DNA from: Luteipulveratus mongoliensis
GTDB lineage: Bacteria > Actinomycetota > Actinomycetes > Actinomycetales > Dermatophilaceae
Direction of reading: 5' to 3'
DNA: 64,000 nt
NCBI RefSeq assembly: GCF_001190945.1
Contig: NZ_CP011112.1
Coordinates: 310,001-374,000 of the forward strand
Positions 17,448 through 27,418 of this stretch are shown in pieces (the first letter of the stretch is position 1; every line of letters starts with the position of its first letter). The translations under genes were made by a program, and so were the position numbers. A model generated the notes under the pieces. It searched no databases. It was not told the origin of the DNA and was given only the letters and a program-made list of their open reading frames with translations.

Positions 17448-18147
17448 CGATGGTCACCCCCAGATCCTCATCGAGAACGTCGCTCTCGACGGTCGCGTCT
17501 TCGCTCGTCGAGACGTCATCCGCCGTGCGCACCGAGTGCACGAACTCCTTCGTCCGCTCAGTCGTCAGGAGCGTCTCGATGACCGGTGACACCTGAAGCC
17601 GGTCCGGGTCACTCGGGTCCCTCATCAGGAACCCCTCCCGCAGGAGGGCGTCGATAGCGCGTACGACGGCCTCGTCCGCACGTACGTGGTCCATCGTCTC
17701 CGCGGGGCGGACGTAGGAGACGGCGTCAGCCAGGTCGTTCCGTTCGACGTACGCGATGGGGTCGCCTCGGCGACGCGCGTTGCGGTGCTCTCCACGCAGA
17801 TGGAGCAGCAACGCCGCCTCCTCCCGCGTATAGGCGCGGTCGGTGAGCAGCGTGGTGAACATTCGCCCCAGCTCTCGGCCGGCCTGGCGCTTGTAGGCCA
17901 CCTCGTTCTCGACATCGATCACCAGCTCAAGAAACATGTCGTGCAGGCGCGCGGTGACATCACCACGGTGAGCCAGGAGTGCCCGCCACTCCGCCGGGCG
18001 CGATACGCCGTTGAGGTGAGTGCGTTTCAAGAGAAGGACGAGCGCCTTCCGAGCCTCCAGCGGCAGTGTGCCTCGGTCGCCTTCGAAGAGGGCTGGGCTC
18101 TCGCCGTCCTCTCCGTCCTCCCACTCGATGGCGCCGTCTTCGGTCAT
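17440..18147 (-). CDS. jetB: Wadjet protein JetB, MukE-like subunit
   Basis: 235 residues, DUF4194. It is a winged-helix-rich acidic protein: LPLEARKALVLLLKRTHLNG, then ELVIDVENEVAYKRQAG and an acidic C-terminus (DATVESDVLDEDLGVTIDE). This fits the MukE/ScpB-like role of joining the JetA kleisin to the JetC heads. Assignment is by family pattern plus position between jetA and jetC, with overlaps of 4 bp (jetA) and 8 bp (jetC). Confidence 0.9.
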   Translation of the reverse strand: MTEDGAIEWEDGEDGESPALFEGDRGTLPLEARKALVLLLKRTHLNGVSRPAEWRALLAHRGDVTARLHDMFLELVIDVENEVAYKRQAGRELGRMFTTLLTDRAYTREEAALLLHLRGEHRNARRRGDPIAYVERNDLADAVSYVRPAETMDHVRADEAVVRAIDALLREGFLMRDPSDPDRLQVSPVIETLLTTERTKEFVHSVRTADDVSTSEDATVESDVLDEDLGVTIDE

Positions 18148-19703
18148 GTGTCCGCTCCCTGTGCCACAAACGTGAGGGACGGCGCGAGGAACGTCTGCTC
18201 CGTGCCGTCCGGTCGGATCGCGTAGTACTCCTCCAAGGGCAAGTCCCAGTCGAATGCACCCTCCTGGGCCGCCATCGCCAGCATCCCGAGCAGGTCGACG
18301 GGACGACGGGTCCTGCTGGGCAGCCGGTTGTAGATGTCCGCACCGGCTGCGGCCCCGCCGCTCGACGTGGCGATCTCAACGGCCGCTGCAAGCTCGGTGT
18401 AGAACGGCCCGCCCTTGGACCGCACGTCCTCGAGAGATATCGGCGTCCCACCGCTCCCGGTGGCGGCGCTGAGCGGGGTCAAGCCAGTCCTTGCCGGTTT
18501 GCCCACCGCACGTTCGCGCATCGTGGCGACGTCAGCGGTGCTCACCTCACCGATGCTGCAGACCGGCTCGTCGGGGTCGTCACCGTCCGTACGGGTGAAC
18601 CCCACCGGGAGCCGCAGCCTGTCTCGCATCCCGTGCTCGGCCGACCACTTCTGCAAGGCCCCCTGTGCTCCTCGCAAGGCGTCGTCGAGCTCGCGCTCGC
18701 GACTGGCGTCATGTGCGGTCAGGTAGGAGGTGAGCCGCTTGGTCATCTCCCGACGCTGGGCAAACACCGCGGAGACGCTCTCGGCGATCATGTTGACGGT
18801 CTGCTGCAGCTCGGACCGTTCCCGGTCAGCCAGGACTTCCGCGAACGGGTGCTCCATGATCGTTTGAAGGTGGCGGGCCAGCTCCGTGCGAAGGTGCGGA
18901 TCGCTGAGCATTCGCTTGGCCTGCTCGAATCCACGACCGTAGCGATCGGCGACCACGAGGTTGTTCGCCCGCTGCAAGTACTCGCCCAATACCTCGCCGT
19001 GCGAACGGGTTTCGGTGAGGAAGTCTTCGCGGATGTTGTGCGCCATGGCGCTGAACGACTCCTCGACGCGCTTCAGGTCGCTCGGGATGCGGTCGATGTC
19101 GTCTCGCAGGATCAGGTACTCATTGAGAACTTCTTCGTCGTCGACGGTCTCCACTGCTCCGCCGGCCTCCAGCCGAGCGAGCTCTGCCTGTCGTTTCGTG
19201 GTCTCGTACTCCAACCGGGCAATCTCGTCCCGCAGCGAGCGCTGACGCGCCGCCGAGTCCGAGGTGGCTTTCACCGCCAACGCCTGGGCTCGATCGAGCA
19301 CCACCCGAACTTGCGACTCACTCATCGCCGCACGGGTGCTCGACAGCTGCCGGCAGATCGCGATGGCTTCCCGCGCCACGGCCGTCAGCCGGTACACCTC
19401 GGTGCCGTTGAGCAGATGCCGTTCCATCCACCCGTCGCCGACCCAGGACTTGCACCGGTCCCGGACGGCTTTCGGGTCGTCCAGCCCTTCCGGAAAACTC
19501 GAGGACTGCTCGCGAATCGCGTCGAACGCGTGCGCCGCCCGCACATGGAACTGTTCGGCGGGGATCTCTTGCCGACCCGCCTCGAAAGCGTCCATCAAGG
19601 TCGCCAACACCAGCGGACCCCAGACGGGCTGCCGGAAGAGGCTCACCGTCTTGTTGTTGAGAGCGCCCTCCGCCTCCCGGAACCGGGCCACCGGATCGCT
19701 CAC
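18144..19703 (-). CDS. jetA: Wadjet protein JetA, MukF/kleisin-like subunit
   Basis: 519 residues, DUF3375. The N-terminal winged-helix region (NNKTVSLFRQPVWGPLVLAT and later HVRAAHAFDAIREQ) is followed by a helical middle (120-380) and a C-terminal domain ending in EEYYAIRPDGTEQTF. JetA is the kleisin that bridges JetC. As the first gene, its 125-bp upstream gap should hold the operon promoter; TATCCT at about 19732-19727 (minus strand) next to a GGTCC-N3-GGACC repeat is only a weak candidate. The start ATG 19703 has GGGGGAAG eight bases upstream. Confidence 0.9.
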   Translation of the reverse strand: MSDPVARFREAEGALNNKTVSLFRQPVWGPLVLATLMDAFEAGRQEIPAEQFHVRAAHAFDAIREQSSSFPEGLDDPKAVRDRCKSWVGDGWMERHLLNGTEVYRLTAVAREAIAICRQLSSTRAAMSESQVRVVLDRAQALAVKATSDSAARQRSLRDEIARLEYETTKRQAELARLEAGGAVETVDDEEVLNEYLILRDDIDRIPSDLKRVEESFSAMAHNIREDFLTETRSHGEVLGEYLQRANNLVVADRYGRGFEQAKRMLSDPHLRTELARHLQTIMEHPFAEVLADRERSELQQTVNMIAESVSAVFAQRREMTKRLTSYLTAHDASRERELDDALRGAQGALQKWSAEHGMRDRLRLPVGFTRTDGDDPDEPVCSIGEVSTADVATMRERAVGKPARTGLTPLSAATGSGGTPISLEDVRSKGGPFYTELAAAVEIATSSGGAAAGADIYNRLPSRTRRPVDLLGMLAMAAQEGAFDWDLPLEEYYAIRPDGTEQTFLAPSLTFVAQGADT

Positions 19704-19828
19704 ACTTCCCCCTGTCGCATCGCGTCAGGATAGGTCCCTCGGACCGACCTCACGAAGGTGCGCCGGACGTACCTGTGGACGAAGGACCGGGCGCATCACG
19801 GGGTGTGGATGCCGAACCCGCTCGCGGC

Positions 19829-20383
19829 TCAGACGCTGACGCCGAAGTCGCGCGCGAGACCTGCCAAACCGGACGGGTAGCCCTTGCCGACCCCTCGGAA
19901 CGCCCAGTCGGCGCCATCTCGGTACAGCTCGCCGAAGACCATCGCCGTCTCCGTGGTGGCGTCGTCGGGAAGGGTGAAGCGCGCGATCTCTCGCTGATCC
20001 GCGGCGTCGACCACGCGGATGAAGGTGGCGTCCAGCTGCCCGAAGCTCTGCTCGCGCCGATCGGCGTCGTAGATGCTGGCTGGGAAAACGATCCGGTCTA
20101 CGTCTTCATGCAGCCTGGCGAGGTCGACCGTGATCTGCTCGTCGTCGACTGAGCCGCCTGCGTCGTCGCCGGTGTGCACGACGCTGCCGTCGGGACTGGT
20201 CAGATTGTTGAAGAACACGAAGTGCCAGTCCGACAGGACCTTGCCGTCACGCCCCAGCAGAATCGCCGAGGCGTCGACGTCGAACTCGGTGTACGCCGAT
20301 GGACGGATCTCCCAGCCCAGGCCGACGACCACGTTTTTTCGGGGCACGCTGACGTGTTCGCCCCTGGCCAGGTTGACGGTCAT
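19829..20383 (-). CDS. terD: TerD-family protein
   Basis: 184 residues, typical TerD length. VNLARGEHVSVP opens the fold. The acidic Ca2+-binding stretches FDVDASAILLGRDGKVLSD, then HTGDDAGGSVDDEQITVDLA and IVFPASIYDADRREQSFGQL are all present. TerD proteins bind calcium and occur in stress, tellurite and phage-resistance clusters; the exact role is unknown. ATG 20383 overlaps the stop of the upstream CxxC-protein gene by one base. The pair sits alone between the Wadjet and BREX operons and reads in the same direction. Confidence 0.9.
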   Translation of the reverse strand: MTVNLARGEHVSVPRKNVVVGLGWEIRPSAYTEFDVDASAILLGRDGKVLSDWHFVFFNNLTSPDGSVVHTGDDAGGSVDDEQITVDLARLHEDVDRIVFPASIYDADRREQSFGQLDATFIRVVDAADQREIARFTLPDDATTETAMVFGELYRDGADWAFRGVGKGYPSGLAGLARDFGVSV

Positions 20384-21051
20384 CAGTCCGGGACGTGCTC
20401 CGGATCGTAGATCCAGACCGCGGCCGTGCCGCCACAGTCGAGGCAGGCTTGCATGTCTTCCACGCGCGAGTTCACGCCGGCCATGGGAATGCCCTGGGCG
20501 CGGGTGTCGCGGATGAAAAGCAGTGTGGATGCTTGGTATCCGCGCCAACAGCCCAAACACTGCAGTGCCGTACGCGTGATCGCGCGAGTCTGTGGGGCGT
20601 TGTCGCCGTACGCCTCGGCCAGGACTCGGAAGAGCCTCGACTGGTCGTCGTTGGAGAGGTCCGCGAACGTCGTACGCAGGATGGACAGCTTGTTGGTCGC
20701 GGCATCCTGAGCGAAGGTCTCGAAGGTGTCGTGGATCGGGTACTCCTGGCCGTCAACGTGGAGCGTGATCGCCATCTCGCCTGCGGAGCGCGGGGTCTCG
20801 GCGTCGAAGAGCACCAGGAACCCGCCGCGATCGTTCATGGTGTTGGGCACGATCTTGCGGCCCATCTCCACCTCGGCCCACAGGTCGTGCTGCGCGAGGA
20901 TCGCGTCGACCAGACCTGTGTTGCGGGCGAGTTCCTCTTCGCGGGTCCAGAGGCCGAGCACCTCACCCTGCGGGCTCTTCGCCAGCGCGTAACTTGGCTC
21001 AGCGGAACCGGAATCGCGCCTCGTCGTGGCCTTCTGCTTGCGTCCGAACAT
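20383..21051 (-). CDS. Hypothetical CxxC protein coupled to terD
   Basis: 222 residues, family not recognised. It has a basic N-terminus (MFGRKQKATTRRD) and a middle with ALAKSPQGEVLGLWTREEEL. Two CxxC pairs lie near the C-terminus (CLGC and CLDC, about 36 residues apart), a likely zinc site. No signal peptide or membrane segment is seen. It is translationally coupled to terD (TGATG). Such an arrangement suggests that the two proteins act together, but this is inference from position only. ATG 21051 is chosen over an upstream in-frame ATG at 21078 because the conserved-looking start MFGRKQ begins here. Confidence 0.7.
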   Translation of the reverse strand: MFGRKQKATTRRDSGSAEPSYALAKSPQGEVLGLWTREEELARNTGLVDAILAQHDLWAEVEMGRKIVPNTMNDRGGFLVLFDAETPRSAGEMAITLHVDGQEYPIHDTFETFAQDAATNKLSILRTTFADLSNDDQSRLFRVLAEAYGDNAPQTRAITRTALQCLGCWRGYQASTLLFIRDTRAQGIPMAGVNSRVEDMQACLDCGGTAAVWIYDPEHVPD

Positions 21052-21181
21052 CGTCCCTACGCTCTCCCTCGGCTCCACTCGACGCTACCCAAAGGACGCG
21101 CGGCAGATGTCGTTACGCACCAAGGTTCGGCATGGTTGCGAACACTTCGTTGTATCCGCGTCGGGTGTGGAATGGAGACTT

Positions 21182-23308
21182 CTACAGCGTTGAAGCGCTC
21201 ACTGGTCTCGTGCTGATTGTGGTCGCGTTTCGGTAGTCCGCCCCCCTCGCTGACAGCGTCATCAGTGCCATGCGCGGTGGCAGGAGCTCGGCGAACTTCA
21301 GCTTCTTGACCGCCTGCTCGGTGACGAGCGGGACGATCCCAGCGAGATCGTCCCCGGCCTCGTGCCGCGCAGCGCGCAGGGCCGAGGACACCGCACTCGC
21401 CGTCGCATCGGACCGCAAGGAGACATCCAAGTTTCCGAACCTTGACTGGTCGAGGAGTTCTGGTGCCACCTGCTCAAATGCTGCCGTCAGGACCGCGTTA
21501 GCTCGCGAACCAGCAAACGTCCACCATCGAACCCGTCCGTCCTCGTCAACGACAACCGTTGCGTCGTCGCGGACCCTACGTGCGTACTGCTCGCGCAAAA
21601 CCTCAAGCCGGCTCCGTGCACGGTTCGTCAAGGTGGCTCCAGACGGTGTGGCACCGAGGAGGATCCGACGCACCGCATCCGACAGTTCAAATGAGTACGC
21701 GCGTGGCGCACCCATCCACCTGGAGTCGCCGATCCGTTCGCTTGGCTCGACGTACACCCGCTTGCGCCGCCAATCGATGTGCGTGACCTCCCACGGCCGG
21801 CCGGCGAGAGCAATGATGCGCGGACCATCGATCTTGGAGATCAGGACCATCGGGTCGACACTCCCGATCTCTTGCCTCCCATGAATGACCGCGACTTCGG
21901 GCGCTGCCGTGAAAACGGCCAGAAGGTCCATGAAGTTGCGCCGCCCGTAAACCTGCTCCGCTCGAGGGCCGATGAATGCCAAGCCCTGGTCGTGATCGAG
22001 GTGACCCGTCGACACCAACCACCGTGCGATCACCAAGGCCTCTTCTAACGAGGCCAGGCCGAGGCGCGAGATCCACGCCGCTTCGTCATCAATCGAGATC
22101 CGGCCCTTCTGAAGCGCCGTACCGATAAGCTGCTGCGCCGCCACCTGCCGCGGTGCAGGGGGCGCGACCACAGGCTCAACGAATCCGTCGCCCATCAGGA
22201 GCAGCAGCCCCGCGGCCCGCAGGAACTCCTCGTCTTCGGTCGCCAGGAAGGTCATGTTGCGACTCGTCCCCGGTCGTCGGCCGGTCCGTCCCAGTCGCTG
22301 CAGGACCGACGCGACGGTGCTTGGTGCGCCGATCTGAACCACGCGATCGAGGTCGCCGACGTCGATCCCCAGCTCAAGCGTCGACGTCGACACGATCACG
22401 CAGTCCCGTGTCTCCGCAAAGGCTGCCTCAGCCCGACGTCGCTCATCGACGGACAGGGATGAGTGGGACACGTACGTGTCCACCTCACGGTCCCGGAGGT
22501 TCACTGCCAGCGACTCCACCGTCCGGCGTGAGTCGGCGAAGACAAGGCGCTTCTCACCAAGGTGCATCTCGCTCAGCACCTTCGCGGCGTTGCCGACGCT
22601 GCCGACGTAGTCGAGTGACGCATCGGGTGCGGCCGCGCCCGGCGCCGGGGGAGCCACGACCGTGCGACTGCGATCATGTGTTCCGCCCTGGAGCCACTCG
22701 ATCAGCGAGTCAGGATTGCCGACCGTGGCCGAGAGGCCCACTCGCTGAATCTGCCTGCCTGCCAACGCGTTCAGTCGTTCGAGGACGGCGAGCAGGTGCC
22801 AGCCTCGGTCATCCCCAGCAAAGGCATGTACCTCATCGATCACCACCGTGCGCACATCGCCGAACATGTGCGCCGAGTCGAGCAGCCGCGACACCAGCAT
22901 GGCCTCCAGCGACTCCGGCGTCGTCAGCAGAATCGCGGGCCGATGGAGAGCCTGTCGCTTACGGTCACCAGCGCCCGTGTCACCGTGCCGGGCCTGTGCC
23001 TCCCGACCCAGCCAACTGGCGTACGTCGCGACGCGAGGCTGCAGGTTGTTGAGCAGAGCTTTGAGCGGACAGACATACAGGACCGACAAGCCAGCCCACT
23101 GCTCATGCTCCATACGAGTGAGCAGAGGAAACAGCGCCGCCTCGGTCTTGCCCCCAGCGGTGGGCGCGATGAGAAGCGCATCGTCGCCGCGCAGGACTGG
23201 CTCAACCGCTTCGGCTTGCAGTGGCCTCAAGCCGGTCCACCCGAGCGAGTTTATGATGTGGTGCTGTACGACGGGATGGAGCTCCCCGAACGCCTCGAGA
23301 TCAGTCAT
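21182..23308 (-). CDS. brxHI: BREX type 2 helicase BrxHI
   Basis: 708 residues. It is a superfamily-2 DEAD/DEAH-like helicase: APTAGGKT (48-55), YVCPLKALLNNLQPR (motif Ia), TTPESLE, DEVH (158-161), GLSATVGNP (motif III), then STSTLELGIDVGDLDRVVQI and QRLGRTGRRPG (motifs V and VI). The C-terminal 250 residues are Lhr-like. In BREX type 2 loci a helicase of this kind follows brxD. It overlaps brxD by 8 bp and is the last gene of the operon; 130 bp separate it from the next gene. Confidence 0.88.
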   Translation of the reverse strand: MTDLEAFGELHPVVQHHIINSLGWTGLRPLQAEAVEPVLRGDDALLIAPTAGGKTEAALFPLLTRMEHEQWAGLSVLYVCPLKALLNNLQPRVATYASWLGREAQARHGDTGAGDRKRQALHRPAILLTTPESLEAMLVSRLLDSAHMFGDVRTVVIDEVHAFAGDDRGWHLLAVLERLNALAGRQIQRVGLSATVGNPDSLIEWLQGGTHDRSRTVVAPPAPGAAAPDASLDYVGSVGNAAKVLSEMHLGEKRLVFADSRRTVESLAVNLRDREVDTYVSHSSLSVDERRRAEAAFAETRDCVIVSTSTLELGIDVGDLDRVVQIGAPSTVASVLQRLGRTGRRPGTSRNMTFLATEDEEFLRAAGLLLLMGDGFVEPVVAPPAPRQVAAQQLIGTALQKGRISIDDEAAWISRLGLASLEEALVIARWLVSTGHLDHDQGLAFIGPRAEQVYGRRNFMDLLAVFTAAPEVAVIHGRQEIGSVDPMVLISKIDGPRIIALAGRPWEVTHIDWRRKRVYVEPSERIGDSRWMGAPRAYSFELSDAVRRILLGATPSGATLTNRARSRLEVLREQYARRVRDDATVVVDEDGRVRWWTFAGSRANAVLTAAFEQVAPELLDQSRFGNLDVSLRSDATASAVSSALRAARHEAGDDLAGIVPLVTEQAVKKLKFAELLPPRMALMTLSARGADYRNATTISTRPVSASTL

Positions 23309-24641
23309 GGGTGTCGAGATCCAGGTCGATCTCGTCGAGAGATCGGGCGCCCACCGCCGCCCGCTCCTCCTCAGTCACCTCGCTCGAGCCGACCGTGAGC
23401 GCGTAATCGCGACGCGGCTCGAAGTCCTCGAACTGGTCGACCCTGTCCATCACGTCGGCGACAAGCTTCTTCAGGAAGACACGCGGTGCCACACCGACGC
23501 GCCCGCCGAGCCGACCCGCCACCGCAGAGGCCAGGGTGTCCACGTAACCGTCGTCGACCCGGCCCCGCACTCGCTCGTTGCCATGCGCTCCGTCGGCATA
23601 GAGGTCTCGAACCTTGACGCCGAGCGAGACCAGCGCGGTGTGATCGAAGCCAGGCAACCGAATCTGTACGGCGCGCGGGTTGTCGAAGCGGGCGTCAGTC
23701 CCGAAGTCCGTAGCGAGCCGTTGCGCCAGAGGGGGGAGCCGTGGAATCCCGGAAGGCCCGTCATAGAAGGCGGGCGTGCCAGTAATGAGCAGATACAGCC
23801 CGGGGAAGCGCCCCGCATCGATCTCATCAATGAGCTGGCGTAGCGCGTTGAACGCCTTGTCCCGTACGTCGCCTCGGACTCGCTGCAACGTCTCGACTTC
23901 GTCGAGCACCAGCACGAGCCCGGGATGTCCGGCGTCGCGAAGCACGGTCAGGAGACCCTGCAGGAAGCCCATCGCCCCGAAGTGGTCGAGCTCGCCGCGA
24001 ATACCGGCAGAGCGCTTCGCCGACGCTGCCACCTGCGGCTGACCTGCCATCCACGCGGCGAGTCCGTCGGCAGTCGCAGCATCACCAGAGATCGCCGCTG
24101 CTCGGTAGCCCCGCAGCGCCTGAGCAAAGACCGGTGTGCGAGTGCTGACCTCCGCGAGTCGACTCTCCAGCAACGCGTCGACGGCTCGACCGAGCGCGAC
24201 CTCGTCGCCGTGCTCCAAGCTCGGGTTGGCCGCGAGCGCGTCACCTTCGAGCGTGAACAACCAGGAGTCGAGAACGCCGCGGAACGCACTGGGTGGCAGT
24301 GACGACGTTCGCAACGACTCAGTGATCCGGCGGTAGACGGTCTCGAGCCGATGGAGGGGTGTCTCGGTCTCAGAGATCTGCACCTCAGCGGCCGCAAAAC
24401 CCTGGCGCAGGGCGCGTTCGGCAAGGTGGCGCGTGAAGAAGGTCTTGCCAGCGCCATACTCGCCGCGCACAGCCTTGAAGACAGCGGCGCCGTCGCGCAC
24501 GGACTCGAGCTCGGCATCCAGCGCGGGGACGAAGCGATCAAGCCCGACAGCTAAAAGATCGAGGCCCGACTCGGGCACGGTTCCTCGACGAAGCGCCGCA
24601 ATCACCTCCCGCCGTCGACGGTTCGAGACCTCGGCCGCCAT
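23301..24641 (-). CDS. brxD: BREX ATP-binding protein BrxD
   Basis: 446 residues. It opens RRREVIAALRRGTVPESGLD, typical of BrxD. A P-loop GEYGAGKT lies at 60-67, and a Walker B LVLVLDEVETL near 245. A sensor-like LITGTPAFYDGPSG follows. It is an AAA+-like ATPase found with BrxHI in type 2 BREX; its molecular action is not settled. ATG 24641 overlaps the pglZ stop by one base, and the end overlaps brxHI. Confidence 0.88.
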   Translation of the reverse strand: MAAEVSNRRRREVIAALRRGTVPESGLDLLAVGLDRFVPALDAELESVRDGAAVFKAVRGEYGAGKTFFTRHLAERALRQGFAAAEVQISETETPLHRLETVYRRITESLRTSSLPPSAFRGVLDSWLFTLEGDALAANPSLEHGDEVALGRAVDALLESRLAEVSTRTPVFAQALRGYRAAAISGDAATADGLAAWMAGQPQVAASAKRSAGIRGELDHFGAMGFLQGLLTVLRDAGHPGLVLVLDEVETLQRVRGDVRDKAFNALRQLIDEIDAGRFPGLYLLITGTPAFYDGPSGIPRLPPLAQRLATDFGTDARFDNPRAVQIRLPGFDHTALVSLGVKVRDLYADGAHGNERVRGRVDDGYVDTLASAVAGRLGGRVGVAPRVFLKKLVADVMDRVDQFEDFEPRRDYALTVGSSEVTEEERAAVGARSLDEIDLDLDTHD

Positions 24642-27418
24642 CAGGGCACCTCGAACTGGTCACGGAGCAGCTGCTCATCAAGGATGACGGTCTGCCCGTC
24701 GGAGTCGACGCGGACGACGTTATAGCCCTCGATGTTGAGCAGCTGCCGCACCTGGCTCAAAGCTCCGTCGACTCGGAAGGCAGGCACGCCGAGCACGGTG
24801 GCCACCACCGCGCGCGGCAACCGCAGTCCAGTGGCGCCGGCCAGCGCATCGATGATGGACACGGCCTGATCGTCACGAATTGCTAGCCTTCCCAACAAAT
24901 TTCGCTGTTCAGCGTAGACAGCACTCGCCACGACGCGAAGACCGAGGGACGTCGCAGTCGTACCGATCTCGTTCTCACGAGGCTGATCGTCAAAGAGGCT
25001 CGAGTCTTGGACGGCAGGCTTCTTCTTGCTCGGCTTCATGCTCGGTTGGGCGCCGATGACAGGCTGCACCGGCACGTTGATCCGCTCTGCCATCGACCAC
25101 CAGGTGGGAGTCTGTGGAGACAAGGGGGGCAGATCGAGATCGTTCACCTCCGGCTCTGGCAGCAGGACGATGAGCGGCACGACCACCTCCTGCGCGCTCG
25201 CGCCGCCGTGGTAGCCAGCCTTGAGCGGGCCGTACCGGAGGCCTTCACTCACTGCGAGTACTGCCTGGTGATCGTCGGTCAGCACTCGTCGTCCGCTGAC
25301 CGCCACCTCGTCATCCTGGACCGGAGGCGACATGTCGCGCGATCGACCGCTGGTGATCTCGGATGCGGAGCGCTGCGTCCCACCTCGCCTTTCAACGACG
25401 TGGCCATGATCTGCGGTCATCACCACGGTACGACCGGCGTCTCGCGCGCGAGCCAGGATCGGCGACAGGTGCTTGACGGCATCGGCCGTCCACGTCGTCC
25501 GGACGGGGTCGCTGCGGTCGAGCGCATCATCGATGGTGTTCAGTACGACGGTCACCAGCTGGGTGTCGATGTCGTCGATCGCCGCGCCGACACCGCCCGC
25601 GAGCAGCGCGCCGGGTTGAGTCGTGTCGATGCCTTTCTTGTGGAAGAGGCGAGCGTTGATCTTGGCCGACTTCTCGGTGAGCGCTGCGTATCCGGTCCGC
25701 TCGACATCTTGACCTCCGCGAGTCAGCGTCCCGCACAGGAGCGACGCCCTACTGAACTCGGTCAGCGACGGAAGCACGGCAAGAGCCGCGCCACGTCGCT
25801 TCGTGTCGGCGGTGGCACCGGCCTCGACCCAACCGGAGGTCTCCGTCAGGTCAGCAACGATCTCCGTGGCCGCAGCAGCGCTCATCCCGTCCATGACCAG
25901 GAAGAGCACCCGCGTCCGTTTGGCTGCCGGAATCACGACGCGCTCAAGGACGGCCTCGAGGTTCCAGACCGGACCGTCCACGGAGCTCACCGACATCTCG
26001 CCGTCGGAGTCCTGGTCGGTCACCACCGCGAGCTGGGCCGCGAATGCGCGCTCCTCGCGGTCGCGCCGCTCGGTCGCCGCCACAAAGAGCGCGTTCAGCG
26101 CCGTCGACAGTCCCTTGTCGTCCACACCGGTGTAGACATCGTTGATCGCATTGTCAGCCCAGGCGCCATCGTTGATATGGGCTCGCGCTCGGGCGCCCAG
26201 ATCAGCATCACCGTCGACATCAGGTGAGGCGAGCCAGCGCCAGAGACGTACGGCGGAGCCAAACGCACTGACCTCCCGCGATGAGGTGCGGGCGAGCACG
26301 TGCCGCTGACAGCTGACCCAACCGGATTCGATCACGGCAGAGGCCTCGTCGGTCGGCTGTCCCGCCTGAGCAAGGGCAACGCCACGCAGGAGCGCATCGG
26401 CCAGCAGGACCAAACGCTGGCGGAGACCGCTGCGGAGTATGTCGGAGTGGACCGCGAGTGGAGCCGCCTCCAGATCGATCAGGTGCTCATCCGCACGTTT
26501 GAGCAGGCGACTGATCTGGACGCCATGACGTTCGCTCTGCACAAGCTCACCGGCGACCGCAGCCGCCGCTGCGCCGTAGGCTCCGAGAGCCTCGCGCAAC
26601 GGCAGGGGCTTGCCGAGCTGTTGCTCAAGGCGAACCCTTGCCAGCTGGGCGGTCTGGAGCTCCTCTGTCGTGAGACCTTCGGCGTTCATCGCGCTCACCG
26701 CCAGCCCAAGCGGCACCAGGTCTCCAACAGAGCCGGCCTCGAGCAGCTTCCGAACCGGCTCTTCGGAGGCGCCCGCGCGGCTGGCAATCCAGTCGACCAT
26801 GACGTTGGCAAGCGCATCGCCATAGCTGCTGCGAAGGCTGTTCAGGGCTGGCCCAGCGTCCGGTCGAACGGACCAGCTGAGAACTGTCACCGCGTCGACG
26901 ATCTCGCCGGCGAGTCCGAGGTGCGCCCGGGCGACACTCGACATTGCATGACCTCGAGTAAGCACGCCAGCGGGTGCGGCTGGCCATCCATCTGCGGGCT
27001 TCGCAGCCACGAGCGCGGCGGCGAGGTCGCGGCGTCCGGGATGATTCATCAGGTTGGCGGAGATGCCGGTGGCGGAGAAGGCCTGTCGGATGGCTTCCCA
27101 CGGATCTGGTCGGCGCAGTCTGTGGCCGATCACGTGCGACAGGATCCCCGATCCAAGGTCCGCATCAGTTGAGTTGGTGACAATGACCAGCCAGTCACCA
27201 ATCACGTTCTCACGTAACGCTTCTCGCACAGCCAGAGCTGACTCAGCAGGTCTGACGCGAACCTTCTGACCACGGTGCTCAACATCCGCCTGTACAACGT
27301 GCCCGGGATCGGCGAGAACCCCCACCACCCCGTGCTCGTAGCCCTTGCTCCTCACCATGTCGATCATCTCGAAGAGCATCGACTGGCTGACGGTGCTTGC
27401 TGCCATGGCCACGGTCAT
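24641..27418 (-). CDS. pglZ: BREX type 2 alkaline-phosphatase-like protein PglZ
   Basis: 925 residues. The PglZ domain occupies about 500-770: FLVMDGMSAA (508-515, first metal site), the nucleophile region SLTEFSRAS (551-559), TADHGHV (668-674) and YHGGASAQEVVVPL with a late metal histidine. The C-terminal 110 residues look like a winged helix. PglZ is the signature protein of every BREX system; the enzyme activity in vivo is uncertain. It overlaps pglY by 4 bp. Confidence 0.92.
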   Translation of the reverse strand: MTVAMAASTVSQSMLFEMIDMVRSKGYEHGVVGVLADPGHVVQADVEHRGQKVRVRPAESALAVREALRENVIGDWLVIVTNSTDADLGSGILSHVIGHRLRRPDPWEAIRQAFSATGISANLMNHPGRRDLAAALVAAKPADGWPAAPAGVLTRGHAMSSVARAHLGLAGEIVDAVTVLSWSVRPDAGPALNSLRSSYGDALANVMVDWIASRAGASEEPVRKLLEAGSVGDLVPLGLAVSAMNAEGLTTEELQTAQLARVRLEQQLGKPLPLREALGAYGAAAAAVAGELVQSERHGVQISRLLKRADEHLIDLEAAPLAVHSDILRSGLRQRLVLLADALLRGVALAQAGQPTDEASAVIESGWVSCQRHVLARTSSREVSAFGSAVRLWRWLASPDVDGDADLGARARAHINDGAWADNAINDVYTGVDDKGLSTALNALFVAATERRDREERAFAAQLAVVTDQDSDGEMSVSSVDGPVWNLEAVLERVVIPAAKRTRVLFLVMDGMSAAAATEIVADLTETSGWVEAGATADTKRRGAALAVLPSLTEFSRASLLCGTLTRGGQDVERTGYAALTEKSAKINARLFHKKGIDTTQPGALLAGGVGAAIDDIDTQLVTVVLNTIDDALDRSDPVRTTWTADAVKHLSPILARARDAGRTVVMTADHGHVVERRGGTQRSASEITSGRSRDMSPPVQDDEVAVSGRRVLTDDHQAVLAVSEGLRYGPLKAGYHGGASAQEVVVPLIVLLPEPEVNDLDLPPLSPQTPTWWSMAERINVPVQPVIGAQPSMKPSKKKPAVQDSSLFDDQPRENEIGTTATSLGLRVVASAVYAEQRNLLGRLAIRDDQAVSIIDALAGATGLRLPRAVVATVLGVPAFRVDGALSQVRQLLNIEGYNVVRVDSDGQTVILDEQLLRDQFEVP

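Noticed and set aside
19704-19828. Short GGTCC-CTC-GGACC repeat upstream of jetA
   Set aside because: Five-base arms and weak promoter hexamers; too little to call an operator for the Wadjet operon.
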